Shown here: positions 37,007 through 46,178 of the stretch, piece after piece
Layout of the letters: each line of letters starts with the position of its first letter
How positions within the stretch are numbered: position 1 is the stretch's first letter
Assembly (NCBI GenBank): GCA_018666555.1
Contig: JABIZD010000132.1
Span: 26,008-90,007, forward strand
DNA length: 64,000 nt
From: Gammaproteobacteria bacterium
GTDB lineage: Bacteria > Pseudomonadota > Gammaproteobacteria > Pseudomonadales > Azotimanducaceae
Direction: 5' to 3'
Program-made: the position numbers and the translations under genes
Notes under the pieces: generated by a model
Told to the model about the DNA's origin: nothing
The model's database searches: none
The model's input: the letters and a program-made list of their open reading frames with translations, nothing else

Positions 37007-37553
37007 GAGGCCTGACCCTGGAAGCCATTAAATCTTCCCAGAACTTTCTTTTTACTGCTGCACTGGTTTGGAACTCAACCAGGTTATCAATAAACAGGTG
37101 ATCGCCGTTGCGGCTATCAAGCAGACCCAGAACGTTATTGGTATGCTCTGAGATTTTTGCGTGAACATCCATTATCACAATGATCTGCCTGGGCATGCCC
37201 GAGATAAGCTGGCTGAGTGCTGCGATAAATTCCTCCGGCGCTTTATTTCTCTGTATAGCCAGCACAGAAACTACCGGCCTGGAGGGTGCCCGGTTATAGG
37301 CCCTAGCAAGTTCATAGCACATACCCAGCAATGCGTCTGGCAGCACCTCTAATTCATTCTGATCGACCCCAACCAGCATCGCCAGTGACTGAAAATTCAG
37401 CACATGAAATGTCTGACCCGGTGCAGCCGTGCTGGCCGTTTCAGTCGCTGAAGGCGTTGCTTTGGGAGCATCGCTGGAAGCGACTGGTGCAAGCGGATTT
37501 CCCCGCTCGGTCCAGCGATCAATTCCCATGGCCTCTAGATACTGGCTTAACAA
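36996..37553 (-). CDS. holD: Probable DNA polymerase III psi subunit (HolD-like)
   Basis: 185 residues without a domain I recognise outright. The N-terminus YLEAMGIDRWTER resembles the QLGITQWSLRR start of E. coli psi that binds the clamp loader. The C-terminus TSAAVKRKFWEDLM resembles its NPTARAALWQQI end. Position supports this: holD lies directly before rimI in E. coli, and here the two genes overlap. The middle (VLAIQRNKAPEEFIAALSQL, QIIVIMDVH) is longer than in E. coli psi, and residues 20-45 are a Ser/Ala/Thr-rich linker. TTG start at 37553. Without structure or profile searching this remains probable, not proven. Confidence 0.6.
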   Translation of the reverse strand: MLSQYLEAMGIDRWTERGNPLAPVASSDAPKATPSATETASTAAPGQTFHVLNFQSLAMLVGVDQNELEVLPDALLGMCYELARAYNRAPSRPVVSVLAIQRNKAPEEFIAALSQLISGMPRQIIVIMDVHAKISEHTNNVLGLLDSRNGDHLFIDNLVEFQTSAAVKRKFWEDLMASRVRPRGN

Positions 37554-37601
37554 ACCTGTGGCCCCAGGCCCCGCTTGGATAATCCCAGCCAGGGCATATG
37601 G

Positions 37602-38486
37602 CTATTCTTTTTCATCACTGTTTCCTTGTCCATAATCCTGCCAGGGCTGATCACGTTGCCTGATAACCTCTTTAAACCCCTTGTCTTCGAAGGATTCAAC
37701 CCAGCGATAAGCTTCTTCCGTATGCCGCGCCATTCCATCGAAGAAAGTACCCAGCATCTGCGTAGTCCTCAGACCCATGTTTTCAAAGGCCTGATTGATT
37801 AGTAACTTATTCAAAGCCAACTGGTTTGCAGGGATATTAACAAACTGCCTTGCTGCCAGATCAACCTGATCTGAAAGTTCTGCTTCAGGAAAAACTTCTG
37901 AAACTAGACCAATTCTATGGGCCGTCGATGCGCTAATGGCTTTACCCGTCAACAAGAACTGCTTGGCGTGTTCCAAGCCTAATCGATACACCCACATCAT
38001 CGTTGTGGGTGTCCCGTAAATGCGGCTGGGAGCATAACCAATGAAAGCGTTGTCTGCCATATAGAGTAGGTCACAGCACAACACCAGATCAGTTGCACCA
38101 CCAATAGCCCACCCTCTTATCTCACCAATAACCGGTTTCGGGCACTCCCAAATACTCATGAATCTGCGCACATTATTGCCCATCATCCGATAGTCCCTGA
38201 CCGGGTCCCAGGCACCGTCTCTGGCGTCTATGGCTTTCGATCCAAACGCCCGATCAAATCGTTCCTCTGACTGCGTCAGGTCATAACCCGCTGTAAAAGT
38301 ATCACCCACACCACGCAGTACAATCGCTGCCACAGCAGCACTCCTGGTTGCCTGATCAACCCGGTCAGCAATACCCCGGATAACTGCTTCGGTTAGGGCG
38401 TTTTTTTTATCGGGCCGATTAATAGCAATAATCGCAATACCATCGCTTTCCTTGTAGAGCACAGCCGCATCATTATCCTCTTTCAT
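37602..38486 (-). CDS. Enoyl-CoA hydratase/isomerase family protein (crotonase)
   Basis: 294 residues. Oxyanion-hole segments are RGVGDTFTAGYDLTQS and IRGWAIGGATDLVLCCDLLYM. The usual first catalytic Glu position is not obvious in the IGYAPSRIYGTPTT region, so this may not be a standard hydratase. A 30-residue insert (RFDRAFGSKAIDARDGAWDPVRDY) follows the first oxyanion loop. Its ATG overlaps the end of the MFS gene by 4 bases, so the two are one operon: uptake plus CoA-thioester metabolism. Confidence 0.8.
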   Translation of the reverse strand: MKEDNDAAVLYKESDGIAIIAINRPDKKNALTEAVIRGIADRVDQATRSAAVAAIVLRGVGDTFTAGYDLTQSEERFDRAFGSKAIDARDGAWDPVRDYRMMGNNVRRFMSIWECPKPVIGEIRGWAIGGATDLVLCCDLLYMADNAFIGYAPSRIYGTPTTMMWVYRLGLEHAKQFLLTGKAISASTAHRIGLVSEVFPEAELSDQVDLAARQFVNIPANQLALNKLLINQAFENMGLRTTQMLGTFFDGMARHTEEAYRWVESFEDKGFKEVIRQRDQPWQDYGQGNSDEKE

Positions 38487-39763
38487 GCTGTTTCCTTGTT
38501 ATCGACCAACTCGGGTTTGCGTGCGAACACAAAGCAAAAACTCCCCAAGAAGGCCGCACAGGCCAAGCTTGCCAGGCCAACTTTATAGTCACCATAAATA
38601 TCCGCCATAAAACCGGCAATAATAGGCCCGCCGGCCATTCCAAACATCAAAATTAACGATGAAAACCCCATGATAGTTCCAAACGCGCTCGGGCCAAAAT
38701 AATCTGCCCTGATAGCCACCATCAGCGGCCCTCGAATCCCCCACGCCAAACCGTGCATTACCGCGAACAGGATCACTTCCGATAAACTACTGGCATAGGC
38801 CAATATCCATAGTGCTAGGCCGTGTATCAGCATACAGATAATACACAGCCATCGTTTGTTGTATCGATCACCCAGATATCCCCCTATTATCTGCCCAAAC
38901 ATCTGAAAACCAGTCAGCAAGGCAACCACCAGGGCTGCTTCGGTTAAGCTATAGCCGAGGCCCTCAGACAGGTGCGGGACCAGATGCACCATAACCACCG
39001 ACACACATAGCAAAGCCGACGCGTGACCGAGTGAAACCAACCAAAAAGCAGAAGTAGCCATGGCCTGCCTGGCACTGAAATCAACCCGCATGGCCTGGCC
39101 AATTGTCGTAGTTGACAATTCAAGGCTCTGACCATCTGCCACCTCACCGTAATCCGCCGGGCGATGACGTACCAGTTGTGCCAGGGGCAAGCCTATCAAC
39201 AGCACAAGCAATCCAGAATAAAAAGCCGTCTCCCTCCAGCCAATGGCTTGCAGACAGATCACTAAAAGCGGTACCGCTAACCCTCCGAGAGAATACCCAA
39301 TCTGGGATATTGCGACCGCTTTAGACCTGTGCTGCCTAAACCAATTGACGATGCCTACCATCACAGTAGCAAACCCACCCAAGCTGGAACCGACCGCAAT
39401 CAGTGCAAACGACAAGTAAAACCCCAGCAGGCTGTTAATCGCCGAGAAACTGAAAAATCCGAGCGCAAATATCAATATGCCGATGGTAAGGATAGACCTG
39501 GGTCCAAAGCGGTCCACCAGCCATCCCTGCAGCGGCCCTAATACACCACTTTCCACTCTGGCTAAGGCAAATGCACCCGCCACCATTGTCTTGCTCCAGC
39601 CAAAGTCTTCCTGAAGCAGCACCACATAGGCACCATACGACTGCATCCAGAGCAATCCGGACAGCAATTGCAATCCAGATGCCGAGGCGACAATATACCA
39701 GCCAAAGAACACCCTCCCCTTGGGACGCAATGCTTTGTTAAATGAAGTTAAAAAGTTAACCAC
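38483..39763 (-). CDS. MFS transporter (oxalate/formate or monocarboxylate type)
   Basis: 426 residues with 12 predicted helices. FFGWYIVASASGLQLLSGLLWMQSYGAYV at the start is typical of the monocarboxylate/OFA-type subfamily. The loop 2-3 motif is GWLVDRFGPRS, and the central loop holds GYLGDRYNKRW. The start is GTG at 39763. Coupling to the crotonase suggests import of a carboxylate that is then CoA-activated, but no ligase is adjacent. Confidence 0.83.
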   Translation of the reverse strand: MVNFLTSFNKALRPKGRVFFGWYIVASASGLQLLSGLLWMQSYGAYVVLLQEDFGWSKTMVAGAFALARVESGVLGPLQGWLVDRFGPRSILTIGILIFALGFFSFSAINSLLGFYLSFALIAVGSSLGGFATVMVGIVNWFRQHRSKAVAISQIGYSLGGLAVPLLVICLQAIGWRETAFYSGLLVLLIGLPLAQLVRHRPADYGEVADGQSLELSTTTIGQAMRVDFSARQAMATSAFWLVSLGHASALLCVSVVMVHLVPHLSEGLGYSLTEAALVVALLTGFQMFGQIIGGYLGDRYNKRWLCIICMLIHGLALWILAYASSLSEVILFAVMHGLAWGIRGPLMVAIRADYFGPSAFGTIMGFSSLILMFGMAGGPIIAGFMADIYGDYKVGLASLACAAFLGSFCFVFARKPELVDNKETA

Positions 39764-39861
39764 GAATCTCTATCCCCGCAGATAAAGGCAGAACGACGCC
39801 ATCTTTCAATAAAACCTTTCATTACAAAATGAAACGCCTATTTACCAAATGAATTGATAAT

Positions 39862-40335
39862 TTACAGATATTTAGCCCTTGTCAGCCAGCGATGCAGCGT
39901 CTTCTGCATTCGCCATATCTTCGCTTCAGGATAAAGCGTTTCAGTCATCAAACTACCCGGCTCTGCCAGGTTACGCAAACGCAAACTACAATCCAGATCC
40001 TTGCAAACCACATTTGCTATTGTTCTCCGCCCCCGACTGCCTTTTTCAGTGACCGTAAACATGGCAGTGCCATCGAGCCTATGGACATGATGACAAAGAC
40101 AGCACATATCAAGCCTGACCCTAGTTGAGGATCTCAACAATCGACGCATTACCACACCTTTGAGGCTGCCATCCTGGGGGGAGATCAGCACAACATAGCC
40201 TAAATGCCCAGACGGGTGAATCCACCCTAGGAAGTCTCGATTTGACCAGCTGACGTGGCTCAGATCAGGAACCCAGATGTCATCTTCACTGGATTCAAAA
40301 CTCTCTTTCAGAGCACTTGCTGATATTTCATCCAT
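39862..40335 (-). CDS. FBP-domain (FusB-like zinc-binding) protein
   Basis: 157 residues. The second half has the four-cysteine treble-clef signature of the FBP domain: MCCLCHHVH ... VCKDLDCSLRLRN. The N-terminal half (DDIWVPDLSHVSWSNRDFLGWIHPSGHLGYVVL) fits the FBP N-terminal part. Relatives bind elongation factor G and include the fusidic-acid resistance protein FusB. Most members I recall are actinobacterial or firmicute, so its presence here is notable. ATG at 40335. Transcribed alone, opposite to the crotonase at 40491. Confidence 0.72.
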   Translation of the reverse strand: MDEISASALKESFESSEDDIWVPDLSHVSWSNRDFLGWIHPSGHLGYVVLISPQDGSLKGVVMRRLLRSSTRVRLDMCCLCHHVHRLDGTAMFTVTEKGSRGRRTIANVVCKDLDCSLRLRNLAEPGSLMTETLYPEAKIWRMQKTLHRWLTRAKYL

Positions 40336-40490
40336 ATGCGGCTATTCCCTCAATTGCGTCTTTCCTGATTCAGAAAACCTTGAGATATTGTTGCAAGCCC
40401 AAGGAAAATAAACCAAGCTGAACGCAGATACACAAGCACCCGTACCTACCCTGATACTATCACAGCCAACTCCTTAATCTTGAGAACCCT

Positions 40491-41207
40491 ATGATACAAC
40501 TGGAGAAACAAAATCAAACTTTTATTCTTACTCTGGATGATGGTGAAAACCGCTGGAATACTACGTTTGTTCGTGAAATTGCCGCCGCGCTTGATGAAGT
40601 AGAGGCATCAGTTGGCCCTGCTGCTCTGGTGACAACCTCTTCAGATCCGAAGTTTTTTTCCAATGGCCTGGACCTAGAATGGCGAACCAGTTCTGGAGAC
40701 CATCCCGGTGGAGACAAGGATGCTTTTGGCAGGGAATTTATGGCCCTGATGGGTAGAATTATAACGCTACCGCTGCCTTCTATATGTGCCATCAATGGTC
40801 ACGCCTTCGGCGCTGGATTCATGATGGCGTTGTGTCACGATGTTCGCCTGATGAGACAAGATCGCGGTTTTATCTGTGCCAACGAAGTTGAAATTGGCAT
40901 GGTCATTCCTGATCCAGAACTGGCCTTGTTCCAACACAAATTACCAGCAAATGTATTCTTTGAAACGGTACAGCTAGCGCGACGTTGGACAGGACCAGAG
41001 GCAGCCGAGGCAGGCATTGTCAGCCGTGTATACAGCCAGGACGACTTGCTCGAAAACGCACTTAACCAGGCCCAGTCACTGGCACGGCTGGGAGAAAATC
41101 GCAAAGTTTACGGGCAAATGAAAGAACGCCTGTTTGGCTCAAATGCAGCCATCAACACCCCCCATGGCGCCGCTCATCTACTGAAATCCGTATCTGCCAA
41201 ATCGTAG
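40491..41207 (+). CDS. Enoyl-CoA hydratase/isomerase (ECI-like)
   Basis: 238 residues, short for the family. Oxyanion segments are SSDPKFFSNGLDLEW and CAINGHAFGAGFMMALCHDVRLM. FICANEVEIGMVIPDPELALFQHKL places a Glu-containing active-site loop like that of delta3,delta2-enoyl-CoA isomerases. TGPEAAEAGIVSRVY is standard. It lies before the valine operon but is separated by a 405-base gap with its own promoter, so it is probably monocistronic. Confidence 0.82.
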   Translation: MIQLEKQNQTFILTLDDGENRWNTTFVREIAAALDEVEASVGPAALVTTSSDPKFFSNGLDLEWRTSSGDHPGGDKDAFGREFMALMGRIITLPLPSICAINGHAFGAGFMMALCHDVRLMRQDRGFICANEVEIGMVIPDPELALFQHKLPANVFFETVQLARRWTGPEAAEAGIVSRVYSQDDLLENALNQAQSLARLGENRKVYGQMKERLFGSNAAINTPHGAAHLLKSVSAKS

Positions 41208-41471
41208 CTTACCTGACTTGACCAGAGTGGTGTATAACAGCTACTCAGCAGATAGATAGTTGCCAGCAAATCCCTATCACTGTAGACACACAGCGATAAC
41301 TGACTCAAAGTCGATTTACTGAGATGCTTGAACCCATGCGTTATGCAGAACCGCCAGGCGAAACTAATGGACCGGTTTGTTATCAATCAGCCTCTGGCTG
41401 GCGTTTAATCAAACTTTGGGGTGTAATGAATTTATCTGAATCGGGTAAATAACATGAAGGTCATAAACGCT

Positions 41472-41499
41472 TTGACTGCCTCCTGACCTTCTTTAAAAT
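41472..41499 (+). promoter_or_regulatory. mmsA: Putative sigma-70 promoter of the mmsA operon
   Basis: TTGACT (41472-41477), 16-base spacer, TAAAAT (41494-41499). Each hexamer matches consensus at 5 of 6 positions. The predicted transcript would start near 41506 and carry the 30-base repeats in its leader. Confidence 0.55.
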
Positions 41500-41520
41500 A
41501 CATTATCAATTACCTCTATG

Positions 41521-41597
41521 GACAGCAGCATTATGAGGCTTTTCTTTAGGGACAGCATCATTAACAGGCTTTTCTTTAGGGACAGCATCATTAACAG
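41521..41597 (+). repeat. 30-base direct repeat, about 2.6 copies, in the mmsA leader
   Basis: Units at 41521-41550 and 41551-41580, then a partial copy at 41581-41597. Each unit begins GACAGCA and the two full ones end in GGCTTTTCTTTAGG. Unit 1 differs from unit 2 at a few bases. The array ends just before the AAGGA ribosome site of mmsA (41613). Confidence 0.9.
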
Positions 41598-41612
41598 ATA
41601 AGGAATAAATTT

Positions 41613-43106
41613 ATGGCTAAGGTTTTAGATCTCTATATTAACGGTGGGTTCCGACCTGGAACGGGTCCCGACACCATCGCCGTGTTGAACCCAGCTACTC
41701 AGGACGTCATCGTCGAGGCACCCTGCGCAACGACTGATGAAATCAGCGAAGCGGTTGCAGCCGGGAAAAAAGCCTTTGCTGAATGGCGACTGGTACCCTC
41801 CCCTGAACGCGCCAGACTGATGATGAAATATCAAATGCTACTTAAAGAGAAGCAGGATGAGATCGCGGAAATTCTATCCGAGGAAACCGGTAAAACATTC
41901 GCCGATGCACAAGGTGATGTATGGAGAGGAATCGAAGTTGCCGAGCAGGCCTGTAACGTCCCAGCTATGATGATGGGAGAAACTTCCGAAAATGTTGCCA
42001 GAGGTATCGACACCTATAGTTTAATCCAGCCGCTCGGTGTTTGCGTCGGCATAACGCCTTTTAATTTCCCTGCCATGATTCCCCTGTGGATGTTCCCCAT
42101 GGCCATTGCCTGCGGTAACACTTTCATATTAAAACCCTCCGAACAGGACCCGATCACGCCCAACCGGCTGGTGGAACTTTTCTACCAATGCGGCTTTCCT
42201 GAAAACCTGTTACAGCTGATTCATGGTGGCAAGGAACAAGTTGATGCGTTAATCACCCATCCAGACACCAAAGCAATCTCTTTTGTGGGTTCAGTGGCCG
42301 TCGGTCAACACGTTTATCGAACCGGGACCGACAACCTAAAGCGCGTACAATGCATGACCGGCGCAAAAAATCACATGGTCATCATGCCTGATGCGAACAA
42401 AGAACAGGCTATCAGTTCGTTGATAGGCTCGTCCGTTGGGGCCGCCGGCCAGAGATGCATGGCGATTTCAGTCGCGTTGTTTGTAGGCAGCGCCCAGGAG
42501 TGGATACCTGACGTCGCTCAAGCCATGTCTGAAGTCAGACCAGGCGCCTGGGATGACAATGGTGCCGGGTACGGACCGCAGATCAGCCCACAGGCTAAAA
42601 CCCGGATTCTTGACTATATTGAGAAAGGTAAGCTGGAAGGTGCTAAATGCCTACTTGATGGCAGTGATTGCACAGTTGAGGGCCTGCCCGATGGCAACTG
42701 GATCGGGCCTACTTTATTCAGCGACGTCTCTCCTGAAATGACCATTTATACGGATGAAATATTCGGACCGGTTCTGGTCGCTGTGAATGCTGACACCCTG
42801 GAGGAAGCCATCTCTCTCATTAACGATAATCCATTTGGTAACGGCACTTCCATATTCACTTCTTCGGGTGGCGCTGCCCGCAGATTCCAAAGTGAAATCG
42901 AAGTAGGCCAGGTCGGTATTAATATCCCAATCCCAGTGCCTTTGCCTTTCTTTTCATTTACGGGCTGGAAAAACTCTTTCTACGGAGATCAGCATGCTTA
43001 CGGAAAGCAGGCGATACGATTCTATACCGAAACGAAAACCATAACGGCTCGCTGGTTTTCCAGTGATGCTGTTGCTTCAGCTAATATGACTATTGACCTG
43101 AAGTAA
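41613..43106 (+). CDS. mmsA: CoA-acylating methylmalonate-semialdehyde dehydrogenase
   Basis: Converts methylmalonate semialdehyde to propionyl-CoA in valine (and thymine) breakdown, also malonate semialdehyde to acetyl-CoA. 497 residues. Family features: [37 protein letters not shown], catalytic Cys in [11 protein letters not shown], and the end [22 protein letters not shown] that is diagnostic for MmsA. AAGGAATAAAT precedes the ATG. First gene of the operon that includes HIBCH and mmsB. Confidence 0.95.
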   Translation: MAKVLDLYINGGFRPGTGPDTIAVLNPATQDVIVEAPCATTDEISEAVAAGKKAFAEWRLVPSPERARLMMKYQMLLKEKQDEIAEILSEETGKTFADAQGDVWRGIEVAEQACNVPAMMMGETSENVARGIDTYSLIQPLGVCVGITPFNFPAMIPLWMFPMAIACGNTFILKPSEQDPITPNRLVELFYQCGFPENLLQLIHGGKEQVDALITHPDTKAISFVGSVAVGQHVYRTGTDNLKRVQCMTGAKNHMVIMPDANKEQAISSLIGSSVGAAGQRCMAISVALFVGSAQEWIPDVAQAMSEVRPGAWDDNGAGYGPQISPQAKTRILDYIEKGKLEGAKCLLDGSDCTVEGLPDGNWIGPTLFSDVSPEMTIYTDEIFGPVLVAVNADTLEEAISLINDNPFGNGTSIFTSSGGAARRFQSEIEVGQVGINIPIPVPLPFFSFTGWKNSFYGDQHAYGKQAIRFYTETKTITARWFSSDAVASANMTIDLK

Positions 43107-43311
43107 CATGCGATCTGTAACAAATGATGTCTGGCACAGGCCAGCCTCGTCTATAAGCCTAATATTGAAGGCGCTTTTGGCCGCGGCTGCAGCAAGTGGA
43201 TTAACGTTCCACTCCAGTCTGGGGTAACTCCCCATCTCATGAAATTCGTCATTTCCAGAAATTTAGGGTTAGTCGCGCATATTGCAACAGCCATACAGCA
43301 AAGGAGTTCAC

Positions 43312-44088
43312 GTGACTGATAAATTGCTATTTGAAATGAAAGCTACCACTGCGCTTGTCACTATCAACAACCCGGCTGCAAATACCTGGGATGCCGATAA
43401 CCTCGCAGCCCTTGAGTCTTTGATCGACAACTTAAACAAAGATCCGAATTGCTACAGCCTGGTCATAACGGGACAGGGGGACAAATTTTTCTCCGCAGGC
43501 GCTGACCTGAATTTATTTGCTGATGGTGATGCTGACCATGCCCGAGTTATGGCTGATCGGTTCCACAGTGCTTTTCAGGCACTGACTCGTTTCAGCGGTG
43601 TCTCAATTGCTGCCATCAATGGATATGCCATGGGCGGCGGACTCGAATGTGCCATGGCCTGTGACATACGGATTGCAGAACAGCAAGCCGTCATGGCATT
43701 ACCCGAGGCGACCGTCGGCCTGCTGCCGTGCGGACTGGGTACCCAGCACTTGCCTTGGTTAGTCGGTGAGGGGTGGGCTAAGAGAATGATACTGTGCGGC
43801 GAACGCGTCAATGCGGATACAGCGCTTAGCATAGGATTGATAGAAGAGGTCGTGGAAAAAGGCCAGAGCCTTGACCGATCTTTGGCTTTGGCAGCAATGA
43901 CCGGCAATCAAAGTCCGACCAGCGTGTCCGCCTGTAAACGCCTGATCATGGCCGCAAGAACCGGTCATATGGAAACCGCCCTCGCCAATGAAAGAGATGA
44001 ATTTGTGGCGCTTTTCTCGACCGCAGACCAGGAAGAAGGGGTCAATGCCTTCCTGGGTAAACGCAAGCCAATCTGGAAAAATGCCTAA
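43312..44088 (+). CDS. Enoyl-CoA hydratase
   Basis: About 258 residues. Oxyanion loops are GQGDKFFSAGADLNLF and AINGYAMGGGLECAMACDIRI. The active-site Glu pair is expected around the second loop and in ALPEATVGLLPCGLGTQ. The start is GTG at 43312 with a perfect AAGGAG 5 bases upstream; an ATG at 43282 in the same frame lacks one. In this operon it probably hydrates methacrylyl-CoA to 3-hydroxyisobutyryl-CoA. The next gene starts with the base after its stop codon. Confidence 0.9.
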   Translation: MTDKLLFEMKATTALVTINNPAANTWDADNLAALESLIDNLNKDPNCYSLVITGQGDKFFSAGADLNLFADGDADHARVMADRFHSAFQALTRFSGVSIAAINGYAMGGGLECAMACDIRIAEQQAVMALPEATVGLLPCGLGTQHLPWLVGEGWAKRMILCGERVNADTALSIGLIEEVVEKGQSLDRSLALAAMTGNQSPTSVSACKRLIMAARTGHMETALANERDEFVALFSTADQEEGVNAFLGKRKPIWKNA

Positions 44089-45204
44089 ATGCCAAAGCCT
44101 GTCTTATTTTCCGAACTCGAACTTTCAGGTGGTAACTGTGCTGGCGTCGCCACCCTGAATTCGGAAGCGACTCTAAACAGCCTGAATCTCGAAATGATAG
44201 ACCTGCTCAGCGCCCAACTGGAACGCTGGCGAACTCGCAGTGAGGTCCTTTTTATTCTAATCGACTCAACTGGAGACAGAGCATTTTCAGCAGGCGGCGA
44301 TATTCAAAGTATGTATCATGACATGAAAGCAAATCCTGGCGGCCCATCTCCATACTGTGATGCCTTCTTTGAGCGTGAATATAGGCTCGACTACAATCTG
44401 CGTAATTTTTCCAAGCCAACAATAGCCTGGGGGCACGGCATCGTCATGGGTGGCGGCCTGGGCATACTCTCCGCATGCCAGTTCCGAATCGGCACAGAAA
44501 CAACCCGAATCGCTATGCCAGAAATCACTATTGGGCTTTTTCCAGATGCTGGAGCCACCTGTACTTTTAGTCGAATGCCATCTATCTGGAGCCACTTTAT
44601 TGCCTTAACTGGAGCAAACCTAAACAGCAAGGATGGCCTCATGGTAGGCATGATTAGCCATTTGGTAACCGACAAACTCAAAACCAGGTTTGTCCAGGAA
44701 CTGACCCAGATCAACTGCCGCACTGACCTGGCCCCGCAGATCACAGCCATACTGGAAGACCTCAGCGGCCACAGCGAGCCTTTCCCGGATTCACTACTTG
44801 AAAAGCACCGTGAGTTGATTACCGACGGTATGGAAACGGCACTATCCGCTGAAGATCCTAACCTGGAGCTGCTTCAAAGCATGGCAAGCTGGCCCGAAGA
44901 CAAGTGGTTAAACCGCGCAAAAACGAGCCTTCAAAGCGGCTCACCGACGACTGCAGCGATCATCATTGAACAATTTCGTCGCGCTAAAAGCATGACCATG
45001 AAAGAGATGTTCAAAATGGAGTTAACCATTGCTGTGAACTGCAGCCGCCACCAGGACTTCCAGGAAGGTGTCAGGGCCCTGCTAATCGAAAAAGATCTAA
45101 AACCTGATTGGACTTACGCCTATGGCGAGGTCCCTGAGGCTCATATCCAGGCCCATTTTAAATCGCCCTGGATATCCCACCCCCTTGACAATCTTGCAGA
45201 CTAA
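44089..45204 (+). CDS. 3-hydroxyisobutyryl-CoA hydrolase (HIBCH type)
   Basis: 371 residues, longer than plain crotonases as expected for HIBCH. ATLNSEATLNSLNLEMIDLL, DRAFSAGGDIQSMYHD, WGHGIVMGGGLGILSACQFRI and RIAMPEITIGLFPDAGATCTFSRMP match the family. The Glu in PEITIG and Asp in FPDAG fit the thioesterase active site. Releases CoA from 3-hydroxyisobutyryl-CoA. It begins directly after the TAA of the upstream gene. Confidence 0.9.
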   Translation: MPKPVLFSELELSGGNCAGVATLNSEATLNSLNLEMIDLLSAQLERWRTRSEVLFILIDSTGDRAFSAGGDIQSMYHDMKANPGGPSPYCDAFFEREYRLDYNLRNFSKPTIAWGHGIVMGGGLGILSACQFRIGTETTRIAMPEITIGLFPDAGATCTFSRMPSIWSHFIALTGANLNSKDGLMVGMISHLVTDKLKTRFVQELTQINCRTDLAPQITAILEDLSGHSEPFPDSLLEKHRELITDGMETALSAEDPNLELLQSMASWPEDKWLNRAKTSLQSGSPTTAAIIIEQFRRAKSMTMKEMFKMELTIAVNCSRHQDFQEGVRALLIEKDLKPDWTYAYGEVPEAHIQAHFKSPWISHPLDNLAD

Positions 45205-45222
45205 TTTGAGCATTCAATTATT

Positions 45223-46110
45223 ATGAAAAAAATCGGATTTATCGGACTGGGCAATATGGGTAGGCCAATGGCTGGAAACCTTCTCAAAGCCAATTATGAA
45301 GTCGCAGTCTATGACATCCTGCCTGAAGCCATGAAACCCCTGACTGAGGTCGGAGGGATCGCCTGCAATAATGCCAGGGAGGTTATCTCCGGCGCTGATG
45401 TGGTTATCTCCATGCTACCTGCCTCGCAGCAGGTAGAATCTCTCTACCTGGGTGATGAAGGTATTATGCCCACAATAGACCCTTCGAGCCTGGTCATTGA
45501 CTGTAGTACTATTTCGCCGGCAATTTCACGAAAAGTTGCAGGCGCAGCTCAGGCGCGAGGCATTGCTATGCTTGATGCCCCGGTGTCAGGCGGTGTCGGA
45601 GGGGCTGTTGCCGGTTCTCTGACATTTATCGTCGGTGGACAAGAGACCGACCTTGACAAGGCCAGGTCAATTTTAGAGAGCATGGGTTCCAATATTTTCC
45701 ACGCAGGCGCTGCTGGTGCCGGCCAGGTGGCTAAAATTTGCAATAATATGCTGCTCTCAGTACTGATGAGCGGGACTGCTGAGGCTTTACAACTCGGTGT
45801 CAATAACGGCCTTGATGCAAAGGTATTATCTGAAATTATGCGCAAGAGTTCTGGGGCAAACTGGGCCCTTGAAGTTTATAATCCTTATCCCGGAGTGATG
45901 GAAAACGTCCCAGCAGCCAACAACTACGATGGCGGTTTCCTTGTAGATCTGATGATTAAAGATTTAGGGCTGGCGATGGAATCGGCTTTAGCAACAGAGT
46001 CCTCCATACCCCTGGGTGCCCTGGCCCGTAATCTGTATCGCCTACATGGCAGCAAAGGAGCCGGCGATAAGGATTTTTCCAGCATTCAGACGCTTTTTAC
46101 CGATAAGTAA
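45223..46110 (+). CDS. mmsB: 3-hydroxyisobutyrate dehydrogenase
   Basis: NAD-dependent beta-hydroxyacid dehydrogenase, 295 residues. IGFIGLGNMGRPMAGNLLKA is the NAD motif and signature. DAPVSGGVGGAVAGSLTFIVGG is the substrate motif. Catalytic Lys lies in GAGQVAKICNNMLL, and LMIKDLGLAMESA is typical of the helical domain. Produces methylmalonate semialdehyde, the substrate of MmsA at the head of the same operon. Confidence 0.95.
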   Translation: MKKIGFIGLGNMGRPMAGNLLKANYEVAVYDILPEAMKPLTEVGGIACNNAREVISGADVVISMLPASQQVESLYLGDEGIMPTIDPSSLVIDCSTISPAISRKVAGAAQARGIAMLDAPVSGGVGGAVAGSLTFIVGGQETDLDKARSILESMGSNIFHAGAAGAGQVAKICNNMLLSVLMSGTAEALQLGVNNGLDAKVLSEIMRKSSGANWALEVYNPYPGVMENVPAANNYDGGFLVDLMIKDLGLAMESALATESSIPLGALARNLYRLHGSKGAGDKDFSSIQTLFTDK

Positions 46111-46178
46111 TAAACACTTTTATTAATTTAAAGAAGGCCATTAGCGACAGCTAGCCACTGATAGAGACAGGAGACATT

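Larger units (their letters stand above)
41208..41612. other. 405-base intergenic region upstream of the valine catabolic operon
   Basis: No convincing gene. It holds the promoter at 41472-41499 and the 30-base repeats at 41521-41597. The first 200 bases show only an unsupported minus-strand frame (41174-41386) without a ribosome site. I see no structured RNA. Confidence 0.7.

Noticed and set aside
41174..41386. 70-residue minus-strand frame in the 405-base gap
   Set aside because: No ribosome site, runs into the crotonase 3' end, and no motif seen.
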